Origin: Nilaparvata lugens
Lineage: Eukaryota; Arthropoda; Insecta; Hemiptera; Delphacidae
Direction of reading: 5' to 3'
Length of the DNA: 64,000 nt
Assembly: GCF_014356525.2 (NCBI RefSeq)
Contig: NC_052509.1
Span: 29,066,890-29,130,889 of the forward strand
This document shows positions 1 through 10,880 of the stretch, piece after piece. The notes below the pieces were generated by a model. That model searched no databases. It worked only from the letters and a program-made list of their open reading frames with translations, and was not told the origin of the DNA. The position numbers and the translations under genes were made by a program. Position 1 is the stretch's first letter. Every line of letters starts with the position of its first letter.

Positions 1-40
1 AATTAACGAGTTCATCATGATTTCTGTAAAAAAGTTGAAT

Positions 41-445
41 TCATGGTTTATACAACATTGCTGACTCTCCACACATTTTCATATTCTCAAACGTGAATCT
101 TATCTTATCAGTGTTTTCATCTGTTCTATCATCAATGAAATAACGCATTTGAATATTTAACCAGCCTAACGAATTACAGTAGCAAAATTCAGGGATTTCA
201 TTTAATTCACATCTTCGATGTCTTTCAGTTATATTTTTACTTATAATATAGCATACACTTATATGTTTTGATTTTTCTTCTTCACTTTTACCAGGTTTTA
301 TAAATGTTAAATATTCTTCAAGTGTTAGTCCTACTTTCCCAAATTTATTCAATTCAAATATTGTTTTGTCAATGAGTTCAAAGTAACAACACCTATATTT
401 TTCATCGATTCTATTTGAAAAATGGTTAATATCGAATGATTCCAT
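41..445 (-). CDS. Hypothetical protein, about 134 aa
   Basis: Open frame whose first ATG is at 443-445. The product is lysine/glutamate-rich, with a cysteine cluster (CELNEIPEFCYC) and no signal peptide or obvious membrane segment. I do not recognise the family. Composition is protein-like and not low complexity, which favours a real or recently real gene, but no promoter or splice context is visible and the window edge lies 40 bases past the stop. It could equally be a fragment of a mobile-element gene like most other frames here. Confidence 0.35.
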   Translation of the reverse strand: MESFDINHFSNRIDEKYRCCYFELIDKTIFELNKFGKVGLTLEEYLTFIKPGKSEEEKSKHISVCYIISKNITERHRRCELNEIPEFCYCNSLGWLNIQMRYFIDDRTDENTDKIRFTFENMKMCGESAMLYKP

Positions 446-599
446 CAGCAATCTGAAAATTAAACATATACTGTCAATCCTGTTCTAGCCCACTCTCATA
501 TGCACATTCATAAAAAATTCCAGATAAGCTTATTTAATTGTTCTTTTGTTAAATGTTTATTCTTTTCTATTATAATTTTTTATAAACATCAAGCTTCAA

Positions 600-990
600 A
601 GCTATAAGATATTCTGCAAGTAGCAGGGCGGCGGGGGGCGGCGGCATAGGGGGTGGTAGGGGGGCTTGTTTGGAAGGAGGATCTTGCAAGTGATATGTCT
701 ACATATTTTTTAAAATAAGTACTTGAACAAAAATGGAGGTCTTCTAGTGGGAGGCTTCTTGCGCGAAGCGTGGGGGATTGATTGGAGGGGGATTCTACAA
801 TTGGTACGCCCATAAATTTGTTTTTTTCAAATAAATACTTGAACTAAAATAGCGGTTTTCATATCAGTGGGAGAACTGGTCCAGGCGAGGGGTTATAAAA
901 TGGAGTTTTCCCGGGGGGATTTGGGCGGGGCTTGGAGCCCCCTTGGGGGCTTAGGCTCCGCCCCCTAATTAAAATACTGCTCTGTGATTG
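600..990. repeat. G-rich imperfect repeat
   Basis: A G-rich stretch in otherwise AT-rich DNA. A motif around aataagtacttgaac occurs near 713 and again near 830, about 117 bases apart, each followed by G-rich sequence containing GTGGGAG. The 900-965 part is palindromic around gagcccccttgggggc. No gene is seen. It may be a degraded repeat or a structured terminal part of an unknown element. Confidence 0.45.
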
Positions 991-1019
991 GAGCATAGAA
1001 ACAGCAATCTGAAACTACT

Positions 1020-1830
1020 AGTGTAGCAACTTACCCTATGGAGAAACTCTTTGTAGATTTTGTCGGAAAACTCCCTAGATCTACAAAAGGTTATACTATG
1101 ATTTCCACTTGTGTGGATGCTTTCACAAAATTCTGTTGGTTGATACCAGTTAGAGAAGCCAACGCTAATACCGTGTGTACTGAGCTTCAGAGAATTTTCA
1201 CTAACTTTGGGGTACCCAAAATAATTGTTTCCAGATAATGGACCTCAGTTTATGTCCAATATTTTCAACAAATTCTGTTTTCAAAAGGGTATGTTGCATG
1301 TCAAACTAATATCGTAGAGAGAGTGCACAGGAATTTAAAATCATATCTTATTGCCTACCCTGCACAAGACCAGACTAAATGGAATGAACCTCTCAAATTC
1401 CTCCCACCAAGCTTCAACACACATGAGAGTAGTAAAAATATACTCTGAGTTACTTTTTCGCCACACACCTACTCATCCTTTAACTGATATATGGATAATA
1501 GATGACATTCTACCCAAGAAATGCAGTGATGAAACAAGGAAGTTATGGAAATCAACTTATGAGAATCTCTTAAAATCACACAGCAGAGTGAAGGAAAAAT
1601 ATGACTTGCGCAGAAGTTCTATTCCTTCCAAAGTTGGTGACAGAGTGTATCTGAAAGCAAATCCTATAAGTAAAGCAATTGATTAGATTACCGCTAAATT
1701 GTCTTATCGTTGGATGGGCCCATATCTCTTGAAATAATGGATAACCCCTGTATCTGTGAACTTATTCTCATTGGATGGAGAAACATTCATAAGACGGGCG
1801 CATGTATCACAGTTAAAGATTGATAAGAGT
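1020..1830 (+). pseudogene. Gypsy-type integrase remnant
   Basis: Catalytic core of a Ty3/gypsy retrotransposon integrase followed by its C-terminal region. From 1038 the frame shows the first core Asp (LFVDFVGKLP). The DNGPQF motif follows after a frameshift near 1232, and the catalytic Glu lies in NIVERVHRNLKSYL near 1308-1350. The C-terminal part (VGDRVYLK, then RWMGPYLL) is typical of gypsy integrases. At least three frameshifts or stops break it. Reverse transcriptase and gag are absent, so this is the 3' part of a dead element. A purine tract and a candidate LTR start lie 650 bases downstream. Confidence 0.8.
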
Positions 1831-2478
1831 AATGCAAGTTGAAAGCAAATTGGATGAGTGCATCCGGCTATTTCTCACCCACTCTTAAGTAACAAACAGA
1901 TCATTTGAACGACAGTAATGTGATAAAGTCGACTTAAAATAATGATAAAAATTCCTAGGTAGTAGATTAGTTAATTTTGTGGCCACAACTAGTTTATGTT
2001 ATGTTAATGTTATACCCCTTATTCTTACTTCATAATTTGAGATGTAATCCCTATAATCATTCATATACCTCTTCTCATTTTTGTATACTAGGTAGTGTTA
2101 TCAGTTATTTGTTCAGCCCTGTTACAGGTATAGTGTTAGGCAGTTAGCTTGCCCTTATGAAAGATTGTTATTCTGATGACTGTTCAGCTTCAGCCTGTTC
2201 TGTTTGTATTGGAAACATTGAACTGTATTGATTTCGACCTTGACTGATCACTATAATGTCACTGTTCCCCTCTTCACCAAACTGGTTGCCACCATGAGAG
2301 GGAATAGTGGTGGCTGTTCGCTGAGGCCTCGCGGGCTACCACTTCTCCTCCTCCTCACTCATACTGAGTCACTGTATTATCAGCTCTTTTCACAACCACT
2401 ATCAGCGTTCACCCTTATCATTTCTCACCCATCAAAAAAAAAAAGCTCTTGCACATTTTTCTGGTGTCTCAATTTACT

Positions 2479-2503
2479 TAAAGGGGGGGAGACTGTGCCA
2501 AAA
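2479..2503 (+). promoter_or_regulatory. Polypurine tract and candidate 3' LTR start
   Basis: AAGGGGGGGAGAC (2481-2493) is immediately followed by TGTGCC, the usual layout of a plus-strand priming tract abutting a TG-starting LTR. It sits downstream of the gypsy integrase remnant on the same strand. The LTR's other end and a second LTR copy were not found. Confidence 0.5.
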
Positions 2504-4300
2504 TTTTTTTTTTCTCTTTCAAAATTATAACTTTTCCAAGATAAAATTTTATAAGAGTGCTGGATTAATGTTGTGGTTCTCACAGTATCGAAGTAGTTTC
2601 ATGATGTCATTCCACGCATTACATAATCAAATTCTAATATTTCCTCTATTGTTTTCCAACGTTTTCCTTCAGTACTTAGAATTGGTGTAGATGCAAAATC
2701 ATCATACAACATCAGTTGAACGTCCATTCTATTGCTGAGTCTTCTACTTTGACTGGGGGAATTTTCCTGTATTCTGTCCTTGTTAGTTTTATTCCTTTCT
2801 TGTTCTATTGAGGGAAGTTATTGTCGTCCCCACCACAACCTTTCAATTTGGCATTTTTAATGTATAATATTGCTAGCCCTGATCCCTATTTTTTGAGCCT
2901 GATTCGTTCGACTTGGAGACCTGAACGAGAGGCCGCTTTTAGATTCTGTAGAGTACAGACATTATTTTCTAAGCTGATTTATTTCTTATCTGATTTGATC
3001 ATGACATATTCGTCTTGTTTCTTGTTCTCCTGGAGGCTGAAGACATTATTCGGAATCATTTATCTGATCAGTTTTGAAATTGCTAATATTTTTATCAAAT
3101 TATTAATGGCGTAGTTAATTTCCATTCAGAGCTGTTGAATGCTGCACTTTATTATTATTGTAGGCTATGGATTAGTAACAGTCGAAAACCCATTTAAGGG
3201 TGAGTGATGGATATTTTATAGTATTGTTGTATTGTCTTTATTTTAATAATTTTACTTGTATGTATCGGGTAACAACCCCAGATTGAACAATTTTTCGTTA
3301 TCTTTATTATTGAATTAATCAATTATTCTATGATCAAATTTTACTCAATTTTGCAGTCTCACATCTGAAATGTATGATGATATCCTAATGTACAAGAAAG
3401 TGATACTAAATGGAGTATCTTCCCACTCTTTATTTTATTGGTACAGTCATTTATATCTCTGGAATTTTGTAATTGTGAGTAAAGTTTGAAATACTCACTG
3501 TTTGTACATCAATTGCAACTCTGTAACTTGGATTTCAAATTCTACAATAGAAACCTATAATATTTCTTCTGATGTTAATTAAATTTTAAATGTGAATTGT
3601 ATGTATTGTATTCAGTAGATGATTTCATGAGAAATGATTCATTGAATACAATATTTGGTATGTTATTTATTCTAGCATTACTAAATAGTTGTGACTTGTG
3701 TTGCAGGTTTTTTTTTTGTTTGTGTATGTGCATTCTTGAATACTCATTCGTGGATCAAGCTGTAAATATGCCTTGCTGTCGAACGAGGGCTTATGAATTC
3801 GCCGACCAAGATGGCCGGTGATATCGGAGATCTGACCTTGCTATGTGGGGCTGAAAGACGATCTTCAATCCGACGCCACTCGCCCGAGGCCTGGAGGCCA
3901 TCACCCTTCACCCTCATCCATCACCCTCTGGACACCGGACTCAAGGATGACAGATCTTAGATAAGTACTTGATACCCCCACTACAGTATCACATGTGCTC
4001 CCATAAATTTGGTCTCTTAAAGACATATCGTGTTGGTCTCTTGAAGACAGATTGATTATTTGATTATTCGTGATTGTAAAGATGTATTTTGTAATATTTT
4101 CTATATTATTTTCATTATTATAAGAGCAGTCAGTCAACCGCATATCTATATTCTTATTTCCAAGACCCTCAAACCACTAGAATCAGGACCACTCTATTGA
4201 TCAGATAAAAATACGCAGACCTCAGGGCCTAGCACAATTTCAACATCTAAGCCTTCTCCAAAAAATATTTCTCACCAGGAGAGCGGCTTATTTCGGAGAG
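2504..4300. other. No gene recognised; possible gypsy LTR and unique DNA
   Basis: AT-rich DNA with short open frames that look like chance. The first part may be the 3' LTR of the gypsy remnant. A GC-richer patch at 3780-3950 has no recognisable coding content. Confidence 0.4.
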
Positions 4301-4306
4301 AACAAT

Positions 4307-4720
4307 GTTCGGACGAGCTAGAAATCTGGCTGCAGTGTTTCCACACTGCTGAGGTCAAGCTCGCGCACTACCTTTTCCAGGCATTCGCCCTGTGGGCCTG
4401 GCTTTCGCCCTGCGGGGAGCCGTGCTTTTGCACTGCAGGCCGGGCTTTTGCCCTGCGGGCCGGGCTTTCGACCTGCATGCTGTGCTTGCACACTGCCTGC
4501 CGTGCTTGCGCACTACGTGCCGTGCTTTCACACTGCGTGCCGTGTTTCCACACTGCGTGCCGTGCTTGTGCACTGTGTGCCGTGCTGACCGATGTGTCAT
4601 GTTTGCACATGACGTTCGGACGAGCTAGCAATCTGGCTGCAGTGTTTCCACACTGCTGAGGTCAAGCTCACGCACTACCTTTGCCGGGCTTTCGCCCTGC
4701 GTGGCCGTGCTCTCGCACTG
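4307..4720. repeat. 307-bp duplication enclosing a 20-bp minisatellite
   Basis: A block beginning gttcggacgagctag occurs at 4307 and again at 4614 with only a few differences over about 75 bases. Between them, at about 4381-4590, lie roughly ten copies of a 20-bp unit of the type gccgtgctttcacactgcgt or ccgggctttcgccctgcggg. The second block re-enters the same minisatellite. Long open frames on both strands follow from the repeat and are not genes. The same unit occurs once at about 12,600, just ahead of the minus-strand gypsy gag. Confidence 0.85.
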
Positions 4721-4736
4721 CCTTACTTCCAGCATC

Positions 4737-4900
4737 AGACAGCTGGGATGAATCTCCAACACGACCAGGAACTTGTCGTGGTCTCAGCAATAGTCAGCTG
4801 AGATACAGCTCCAATAATCCCAGGAGCTCGTCAAGGTCATAGCAGTAGTCAGCTGAGATACAGCTCCAACAATTCCAAGAGCTCGTCGAGGAAGTAGACT
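4737..4900. repeat. 55-bp tandem repeat, three copies
   Basis: Copies begin near 4737, 4792 and 4847, marked by agtcagctgagatacagctcc and a following gagctcgtc. The array abuts the minisatellite block, so the two may belong to one element's non-coding part. Confidence 0.75.
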
Positions 4901-6690
4901 CAAATTGCAGTCCCCGTCCTCAAGAAAAAACGTGATACACAACAATGTAACACTCCACAGAAGGCTGAAGTTGATAGAGGTGAATTGGAGTGCAGGGAAA
5001 TTACCAAGTGTCAGAGTGATGGATACCCTCAGTTAGTTCAGTGTATCAGCAACTTATTGTTCACAATAAAAGATGAGAGATGACAATATGATGTAGAATA
5101 CTGAATTATATGGTTGACATGAAGCCACTAGTTGTGATGTTACACCACCTATTTCAATTTTATATCACAATCAAATGTGGTCAAAATAATAATTCATTTT
5201 CGATCTGTTATGAGGATCACAGCCTTCTCACTATATCACAATAATAAAATCGGACCTATGAATTTAAACTCAATATTCCACTTCTCACTGTTCATTTCAA
5301 TAATGAAATCGATCACATGATTTACTTATGCAAAGTAACCTTCCATTTGATATAAATGACAGTGTGTTTATTATAACAGATAACATCTGCTAATTAAATC
5401 ACAATCAGTGAACATTTAATGATCAATCTCTCTTTCTCACTTCAAGACTTATTTCACCCCGAAATAAACCTCAGTTTACTTTTTCAAAGTAATTATTCAC
5501 ACAAGGCGTGTATAATGACACAACAGCTGTTAATTGATTTTCCGAAAAATAATCACAACAATCAGCACAAATAGTAATGAATGAATGAACTAATGCACCG
5601 TCAATAATAACTCATGATGGTAGGCTGAGTAAAAAATAGATTCACTCTCGAGACGTTATCTAATTCCAAACAAACAATAGCACGATCAAACACAGACTGA
5701 CTCAATAACAGTAGAATATCTGGAAAAACTAAAATTCACATGAGTTCAATTCTATAAATTGTTATTGAAAAGGAGAAAGTAATTCTCTTCTACAGACTAG
5801 AAGCTTGGCGATAACAGTTAGCCAGTTGAGAAAATGTTTATCTTATCTGCACAGCACAGCACAGCACAAGTAACTTCTCGATCCAACATAGAATTAATTC
5901 CAATTGTAATAATAATTATATTATTCCAATTTATAGTAAGTCCTCCGACTTTATTTTCAAGTGAAATATTAGATAATTTGAATCAGAATCTGAAGCTAAT
6001 AACCCCCGATTGTAGTACATCTCGACTCACAATCGAATGCAATTTGTCATTCCACATGAATAATTAATTGCTACGTAATCCACTTTTATCCCACAGTTGT
6101 CACAAAGTGAATTTTTGTGACGGATAGAGAGCTGTCGTCTAGTGTAAAATTAGTGAATTTATTCTATTTTAGAATAAGAATAGGGTCGACTTCCAGATAT
6201 ATCTTGCTAGACTTGTAGTAGTGTATGCCCATCATCACCATCACTGGCAACCCTATGAATCATCAGCAGCGGATTCATCATTTAACCAGATATTCCCAGA
6301 TCTTGTTTACCACTCTGAGCGTTCTCATATTTAGTATTGCAGCAGCAGCAGCCATATCATCAAAACGATAAGCGGCTACCGAGTTGAGTCGGTATCATTC
6401 TTCTTGTAATTTCTGGTGAGAAATATTGTTTACCGGCCTAATCTACTATATGAATCAGCAGTATTGTCATCATTAGCTGCACCCTTAACATCAGGAGCAG
6501 CTGAGTCAAACCCTGTCACATGACCAGTGGCGTGATCGTCTTTTCAGACTCTCATTGGTCGGCAATCTCTTTTCCCCCGGCCTCCTAATTTTCAGCGACC
6601 CGGTGCTGCTCCAAGAAGACCTGGGAGAGAGCAGTTGTTCGGTGAACGGGTTGGTGTACGGCTGCGTTCCGAGCGGCGCTCCTAATAGTG
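4901..6690. other. No gene recognised
   Basis: AT-rich DNA to about 6200, then mixed composition with a short CAG run near 6340 and a GC-rich patch at 6520-6700 of promoter-like composition. No TATA box in good context, no coding domain and no RNA gene is seen. Confidence 0.5.
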
Positions 6691-7398
6691 GTGTACTAGA
6701 GGGTTAATATTCTATTCTGTATTTTAGTGAATGGAATATTGTATGTCGAATTGCCGACTGTATTTGAAGGTGGATTCTCCTGGGGGATTTTCTTTCTTGT
6801 CGGTTATTTTTCCTAAATTCGTATCACTGGGGGTGAACGAGCTATCCTTGGTTTTGAAACCTGTAAGGGATCTCAAGTTTGTGCTACAAATAGTTGAGTG
6901 GGAAATTTAGCTAGGCTCTTAAGCAGATTTTTTTTTGAGTACTTAATTTATAAGCCTCGACTCTGTCGCTTCACGACGTTTTTAATTATAATACGGGAAG
7001 TGGGAATTGGTTCGCTATTCTCCGTATCAGTATCCACGTCAATTCAGGTAATTGTATGTCAGGACTGGTAGTCCGTATATTTTTCCTTCTCTGTAGTAAG
7101 GTGGCCTTTAGTTTAAAGAGTAATTTTTCTCCATTGAATTTTTATTCTTGTAGGGAAATCCCTATCCCTTTTAAGAATAGTTTTTCTCAATTTATTTTTA
7201 TTCTTGTGGGAAAATCCCTGTTCCTTTTGAGAATAGTTTTCTCGATTAATTTTTGTCCCTGCAGAGAAATTATTATCATTTATAGTAAGTTTTCCTTGCT
7301 TGGTTTTCATACTATAGAGTGGCCCAGTATTTTAACTTTTCTTAGCAGTTTCAGACTTGCTGTAATTCCAAGTAGGAAAATTCCAATCATTCCCTAGA

Positions 7399-7770
7399 GA
7401 ACTCAGGTACAGCTTGAGTTCGTTCTTGTTGAAGTTGGTAGACTGCGACGTCCTTTCTCTTTCTTCTCTCAACTTTCCCTTTACTAAAGTCCTTCCAGCT
7501 CTCAGGTACAGCTTGAGGACTTCCTCGCCGAAGTTTTTAGACTGCGGCATCCTTTCTCTTTCTTTCTCTTAATTCTTCCTGTGTTAAAATCCTTCCTGAT
7601 CTCAGTTTCAGATTCGAGATCGTCCTAGTCGCGGGTTTTCAGACCCGCGAATCCTTTCTAAAATTCTTAGAAACCTGTCTTCTTTAATAGCAAATATTAT
7701 TTGCTGGTTTTCCCTGTGGAAAATTCACGAATTTTCCCGTGATCTCAGTTGCAAATTAGAGATCGATCTT
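7399..7770 (+). repeat. About 100-bp degenerate units inside the hairpin array
   Basis: Three to four units begin near 7399, 7498, 7598 and 7741. Each has hairpin 1 with the CAG..CAG loop. Three have hairpin 2, with an AGT..AGACT-type loop and its own stem (GTTG/CGAC, GCCG/CGGC, TCGCGGG/CCCGCGA), followed by a TCC/pyrimidine run. In the first unit hairpin 2 has a G-T wobble where the second has a Watson-Crick pair. Confidence 0.65.
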
Positions 7771-8330
7771 GTGGTAGTCCTTAGACTGGCAATTACTTGG
7801 AAAAGTCTATTGAAATCTTTTCCTGAATTAGGAGTCTCTGACTCGATATTTTCCTTGTGGAAAATCCTGGAAAAATCCTTTCCTTCCCTGACAACGACAG
7901 ACTGTTGTCTTCCCGATATTATTCTACAGACTGTGTCTGTGAAAAATCTTTTCTATCCTCTCATAATAGTCGACATACTGACTATTAATTTAAAAGCGTT
8001 TCGGACGATTGAGAGCGATTCCCATACCCTTAAGGGCAGTCACAGATTGGCCCTTAATAACCGGCGCGCAGTCACCAGATTAGCGCGGAAATCCTGTTTA
8101 GCAGTTTCAGAATTGCTGAAAATCCTTTCGCAGCCGCAGGCTCGCGATTCAGAAATCCGACACCCGAAACCTCATCCTCCAAACTTTAATTATCATAAAA
8201 TTGAAATAGATATACTATGTTTAGCTAGCAGGTCCAGCCTGATAAGAGCTAGAGCGCAATTCTCAGATTGTGGATTATTGAGCAGATATTTATTTGCTGT
8301 AGAGAATAATAATCTTATTATTGATTCTCT

Positions 8331-8420
8331 GTTCCCTATACCCTATACCGTATACCTCATACCCTGCACCCTACTCTCTATAGCTTACACCCTATACCGT
8401 GCTCTATTTGACGATATCTT
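8331..8420 (+). repeat. Degenerate CCCTATACC repeat
   Basis: About eight variants of ccctatacc or ccctacacc in a row. It is not the insect telomere unit TTAGG. It lies within the hairpin array and adds to its lack of ATG. Confidence 0.6.
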
Positions 8421-8629
8421 AAATATCACTAACAACTCCATAGTTCCGCCATACCGTTACTCCATAGCCCTCACCTTAAACCCCATAGAAAAACCACATC
8501 CCGGGCTTGCAGGTACAGCTTGCTCGCCGTCAATTCGCAGTTGGCTCAGATTGCGTACTACCTTTATAAATAGAATTATTGGTAGGGATCTGATAGTCAG
8601 ATCCGTCTCCTTGTATAGGGTTATCTTGA

Positions 8630-8905
8630 TCTCCCTTAACACCCACCCTGTATTCCAAAGGCCGAGGGCCGAATCGGCCAGCAACGGCACGGGCAAACAC
8701 TCTTCCCCTGAAATTAAAAATCTCGCGAAAGAAGCAGAGGGTAAAGAATCAGGATAGAGGGAGAAGTGTAGGTCCGGTAACTCCACCTGTCAGTACGGCT
8801 ACTGACCCCGACCCATATCCGACTGTAGCTAGTCCGCGTTGTAGCAATACTTCGCAATTATTAGGAAACCTAGAGGGTGGAATAGGACATGCTAATACAG
8901 TATAA
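8630..8905 (+). other. ATG-less open frame at end of the hairpin array
   Basis: A 91-codon open frame from the codon after a TGA at 8627-8629 to a TAA at 8903-8905, with no ATG. Its second half is rich in Pro, Ser, Thr and Val (for example RSVGPVTPPVSTATDPDPYP) and looks more like protein than the surrounding DNA. It might be the start of a truncated gag-like gene read from a non-AUG start or by internal entry, or chance. Confidence 0.25.
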
Positions 8906-9700
8906 TAACGTCTGTTAATTAACTGTATCGTAACACTTTACACAAATTAAAGCAATTACCACCAGCTTCATTAAATGATTTCAATTATTATTATAACCAT
9001 TACCTCATGGGTAAAATATTATTCATATCATACTGATCTATAATATTTTCTTATATTCTCTATCCACTCATTTCGCCATCATCTATTTATGGCAAGTAGA
9101 AAACAAGCTACTGCAAGTTTTGTTAGTTAACCTGTGCTTGGTTACAACAATATTGGTAATATACCGATCAAGTTGGAATCGACTTTAGCTGTTATTAACT
9201 AGTCATAGACTGTAGAAAATTCTCTTGATTACCATTGCTTGGACACATCATAATAAATTTCAAACTGAAATTATTGGGATTGCCTTCAGATCAAAAGAAA
9301 CGCATCAATTTGACAATAATCATTTTTTCCATCCAATTCAGCCAGTGCTTTATGACTGATTATAATAAATTAAACTGTAATGGTTGAGTTGCCCTTTAGT
9401 TCAAGTAGAGCTCTATTTTATGAGAAAAATTAAACGAAATATGCTGTTTCCTTTTAAAAAACTATTGACCAATTTCTTTCAATAACAATAATATTGTCAG
9501 TCTTTTAATATTTTCATTATTTTCGGAATCGTGCTAATGCTATTGATTTCCAAAATTGGCTAAAAAATTCGTACTAATGATTCTGAATTAATTTTCTTCA
9601 ATTTCTATGCAATTTTGTCTTTGATAACAAAATTTAACTTCCTCATTTTAAATGGGAAAATATATAAATCAGAAATAGCTCTACAGCTGTGGTTTGATTG
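8906..9700. other. AT-rich DNA, nothing recognised
   Basis: Low-GC sequence without long open frames, tandem repeats or RNA-like folds that I can see. It may include the 3' LTR of the minus-strand gypsy element that begins at 9718. Confidence 0.5.
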
Positions 9701-9706
9701 AACTCT

Positions 9707-10330
9707 TTATGTTATACACCCCTTCTCGCCTCTTACCTCCTTATTGGCGGCGCGTGACACCTCTCTGGTAGGCCTATCCCATCCTCCGGATAGGCAGCGA
9801 CCCTCCATAGACGCGCTCGGCCTCCTGCTGTCCATCCGCTCGAATTCCGTCCACCTTTTCCGCAACTTCTCCATCACCATCCTCCTCCTCATCATCATCG
9901 GGCAGGTGTGGCTGGAGCTTGATGCCTTCCTCGTGCACAGTAAACCTCTTACCGGCACTCAACATTTTCTCGACCTCATAGAGGCCAGAAAATTCCGGCG
10001 CTAACTTCGCGGCAAGCTGATTAGCACCCGAGGACAGGTGACACTCCTTCCTGTAGACTAGCTGTCCAGAGTTCACCTTCATCGTCCTGTTTCTCCAATT
10101 ATAATACCGGTTGGCATTATAATTCTCGTCTCCAATATCTGAAACTACTTTGAGTGTAGTTTCCAGCACCGGCAGTCTTCTAGACTGCACTGCTCGACGA
10201 TTATCTCCAGCTCCTTGCTGAAAATTATCCTCCTTCTTACGCCTCCGGTACAGCTTTTCCGGACAGTTAAAACTCCAGTGCCCAGCTCCTTCACAGTGCC
10301 AGCAATGAACTTTCCACGGGCTGGAGAAAT
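9707..10330 (-). pseudogene. Gypsy pol remnant: zinc knuckle joined to integrase C-terminus
   Basis: Reading minus from about 10,300, a CCHC knuckle appears (CWHCEGAGHWSFNC, spacing C-x2-C-x4-H-x4-C), then a short basic linker. From about 10,110 comes a gypsy integrase C-terminal domain (RTMKVNSGQLVYRKECHL then PEFSGLYEVEKML). Reverse transcriptase, RNase H and the integrase core, which should lie between them, are missing. The element therefore carries a large internal deletion of about 3 kb by comparison with full gypsy pol. The tail is Asp/Glu-rich. The protease piece overlaps upstream in another frame. Confidence 0.75.
9711..9741 (-). promoter_or_regulatory. Polypurine tract and candidate 3' LTR start (minus strand)
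   Basis: On the minus strand GGAGGTAAGAGGCGAGAAGG plus two further G (ending at 9719) is followed by TGTATAAC from 9718, just downstream of the integrase tail. The position suits a gypsy polypurine tract and LTR start. I did not find the matching 5' LTR beyond 12.6 kb. Confidence 0.45.
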
Positions 10331-10880
10331 TTTCTGAGAAATAAATTCCTCTTTTCCAGTCTTCCAGACGGCTCCTACATGTTTCTGGACTTGAGAAAAT
10401 TTCTTCTTTTCCTTCTTCTTCCCTGGAATAATTTCAGGTGGCTCCCTCGACCTCCATATGTCCGGCTCGGTATTAACAGTAGCCAGCCTCGAGTTGACGG
10501 CTCCCTTCCCCACCTTTGGAGTGGAAATATTGTCTCCAATGTGTGCTCTCACGAGATGAGGATCCCATTCCACTGACCGGGAATAGGGGTCTATTTCCAC
10601 CCGGTGCTCACGAAGAAACTCCATATCAAGCAGAATATCTGGAGAAAGCCCATCCATTATTGTGAGTGTTGTTGATAGGGATATTCTGCCGATTTTCAGG
10701 TTGGTTATAACACCACCTCTCAGACGTGCAGCCGCTCCGTTAGCCATAACAGCGCCGCGCTGCACGGGCTCTCGTTCCACTGCTTCCAAACTATTAAAAG
10801 CTTCAGAGCTGATATAGTTGGACTCTGCTCCGGTGTCGAGAAGAGCACTATACTGTCTGCTCCTATTTCCACTGTAGTGA
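10300..10880 (-). pseudogene. Gypsy aspartic protease remnant
   Basis: Retropepsin-like domain. The active-site motif ALLDTGAESNYIS is at about 10,855-10,815. ATRG-equivalent strands follow, then the C-terminal signature SPDILLDMEFLREH at about 10,650-10,610. Upstream, the sequence LFTTVEIGAD lies in a different frame, so a single-base indel near 10,850 breaks the gag-protease junction. A second frame change near 10,310 separates it from the zinc knuckle. Family assignment is firm; function is lost. Confidence 0.8.

Larger units (their letters stand above)
6706..8888 (+). other. Hairpin array, ATG-depleted on + strand; candidate structured leader RNA
   Basis: A 2.2-kb tract filled with short perfect inverted repeats. 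Those of 7 bp or more include 7399-7421, 7629-7650, 7689-7705, 7718-7737, 7799-7823, 7848-7865, 8030-8057, 8302-8329 and 8586-8604. A 13-nt core of the type CAGgTaCAGcTTG recurs about eleven times (7346, 7404, 7503, 7603, 7746, 8037, 8069, 8102, 8229, 8510, 8536). Its flanks differ each time but usually stay complementary to each other. From 7059 to 8888 I find one ATG on the + strand (8217) against about 17 on the minus strand. Pyrimidine runs of the type CCTTTCTCTTTC separate several units. No known family fits. It may be a transcribed leader of an unrecognised element or a non-coding RNA. Confidence 0.6.

Noticed and set aside
4355..4659. Cys/His/Arg-rich open frames
   Set aside because: Translations of the 20-bp minisatellite in different frames, not genes.
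8331..8420. Telomere-like CCCTATACC repeats
   Set aside because: Unit and degeneracy do not match the insect TTAGG telomere repeat, and the tract is internal.
7771..8757. 328-codon open frame as an ordinary protein gene
   Set aside because: No ATG in the frame and no recognisable domain, and it runs through palindromic repeats. Its openness may be a by-product of the hairpin array's composition. Kept only as a finding.
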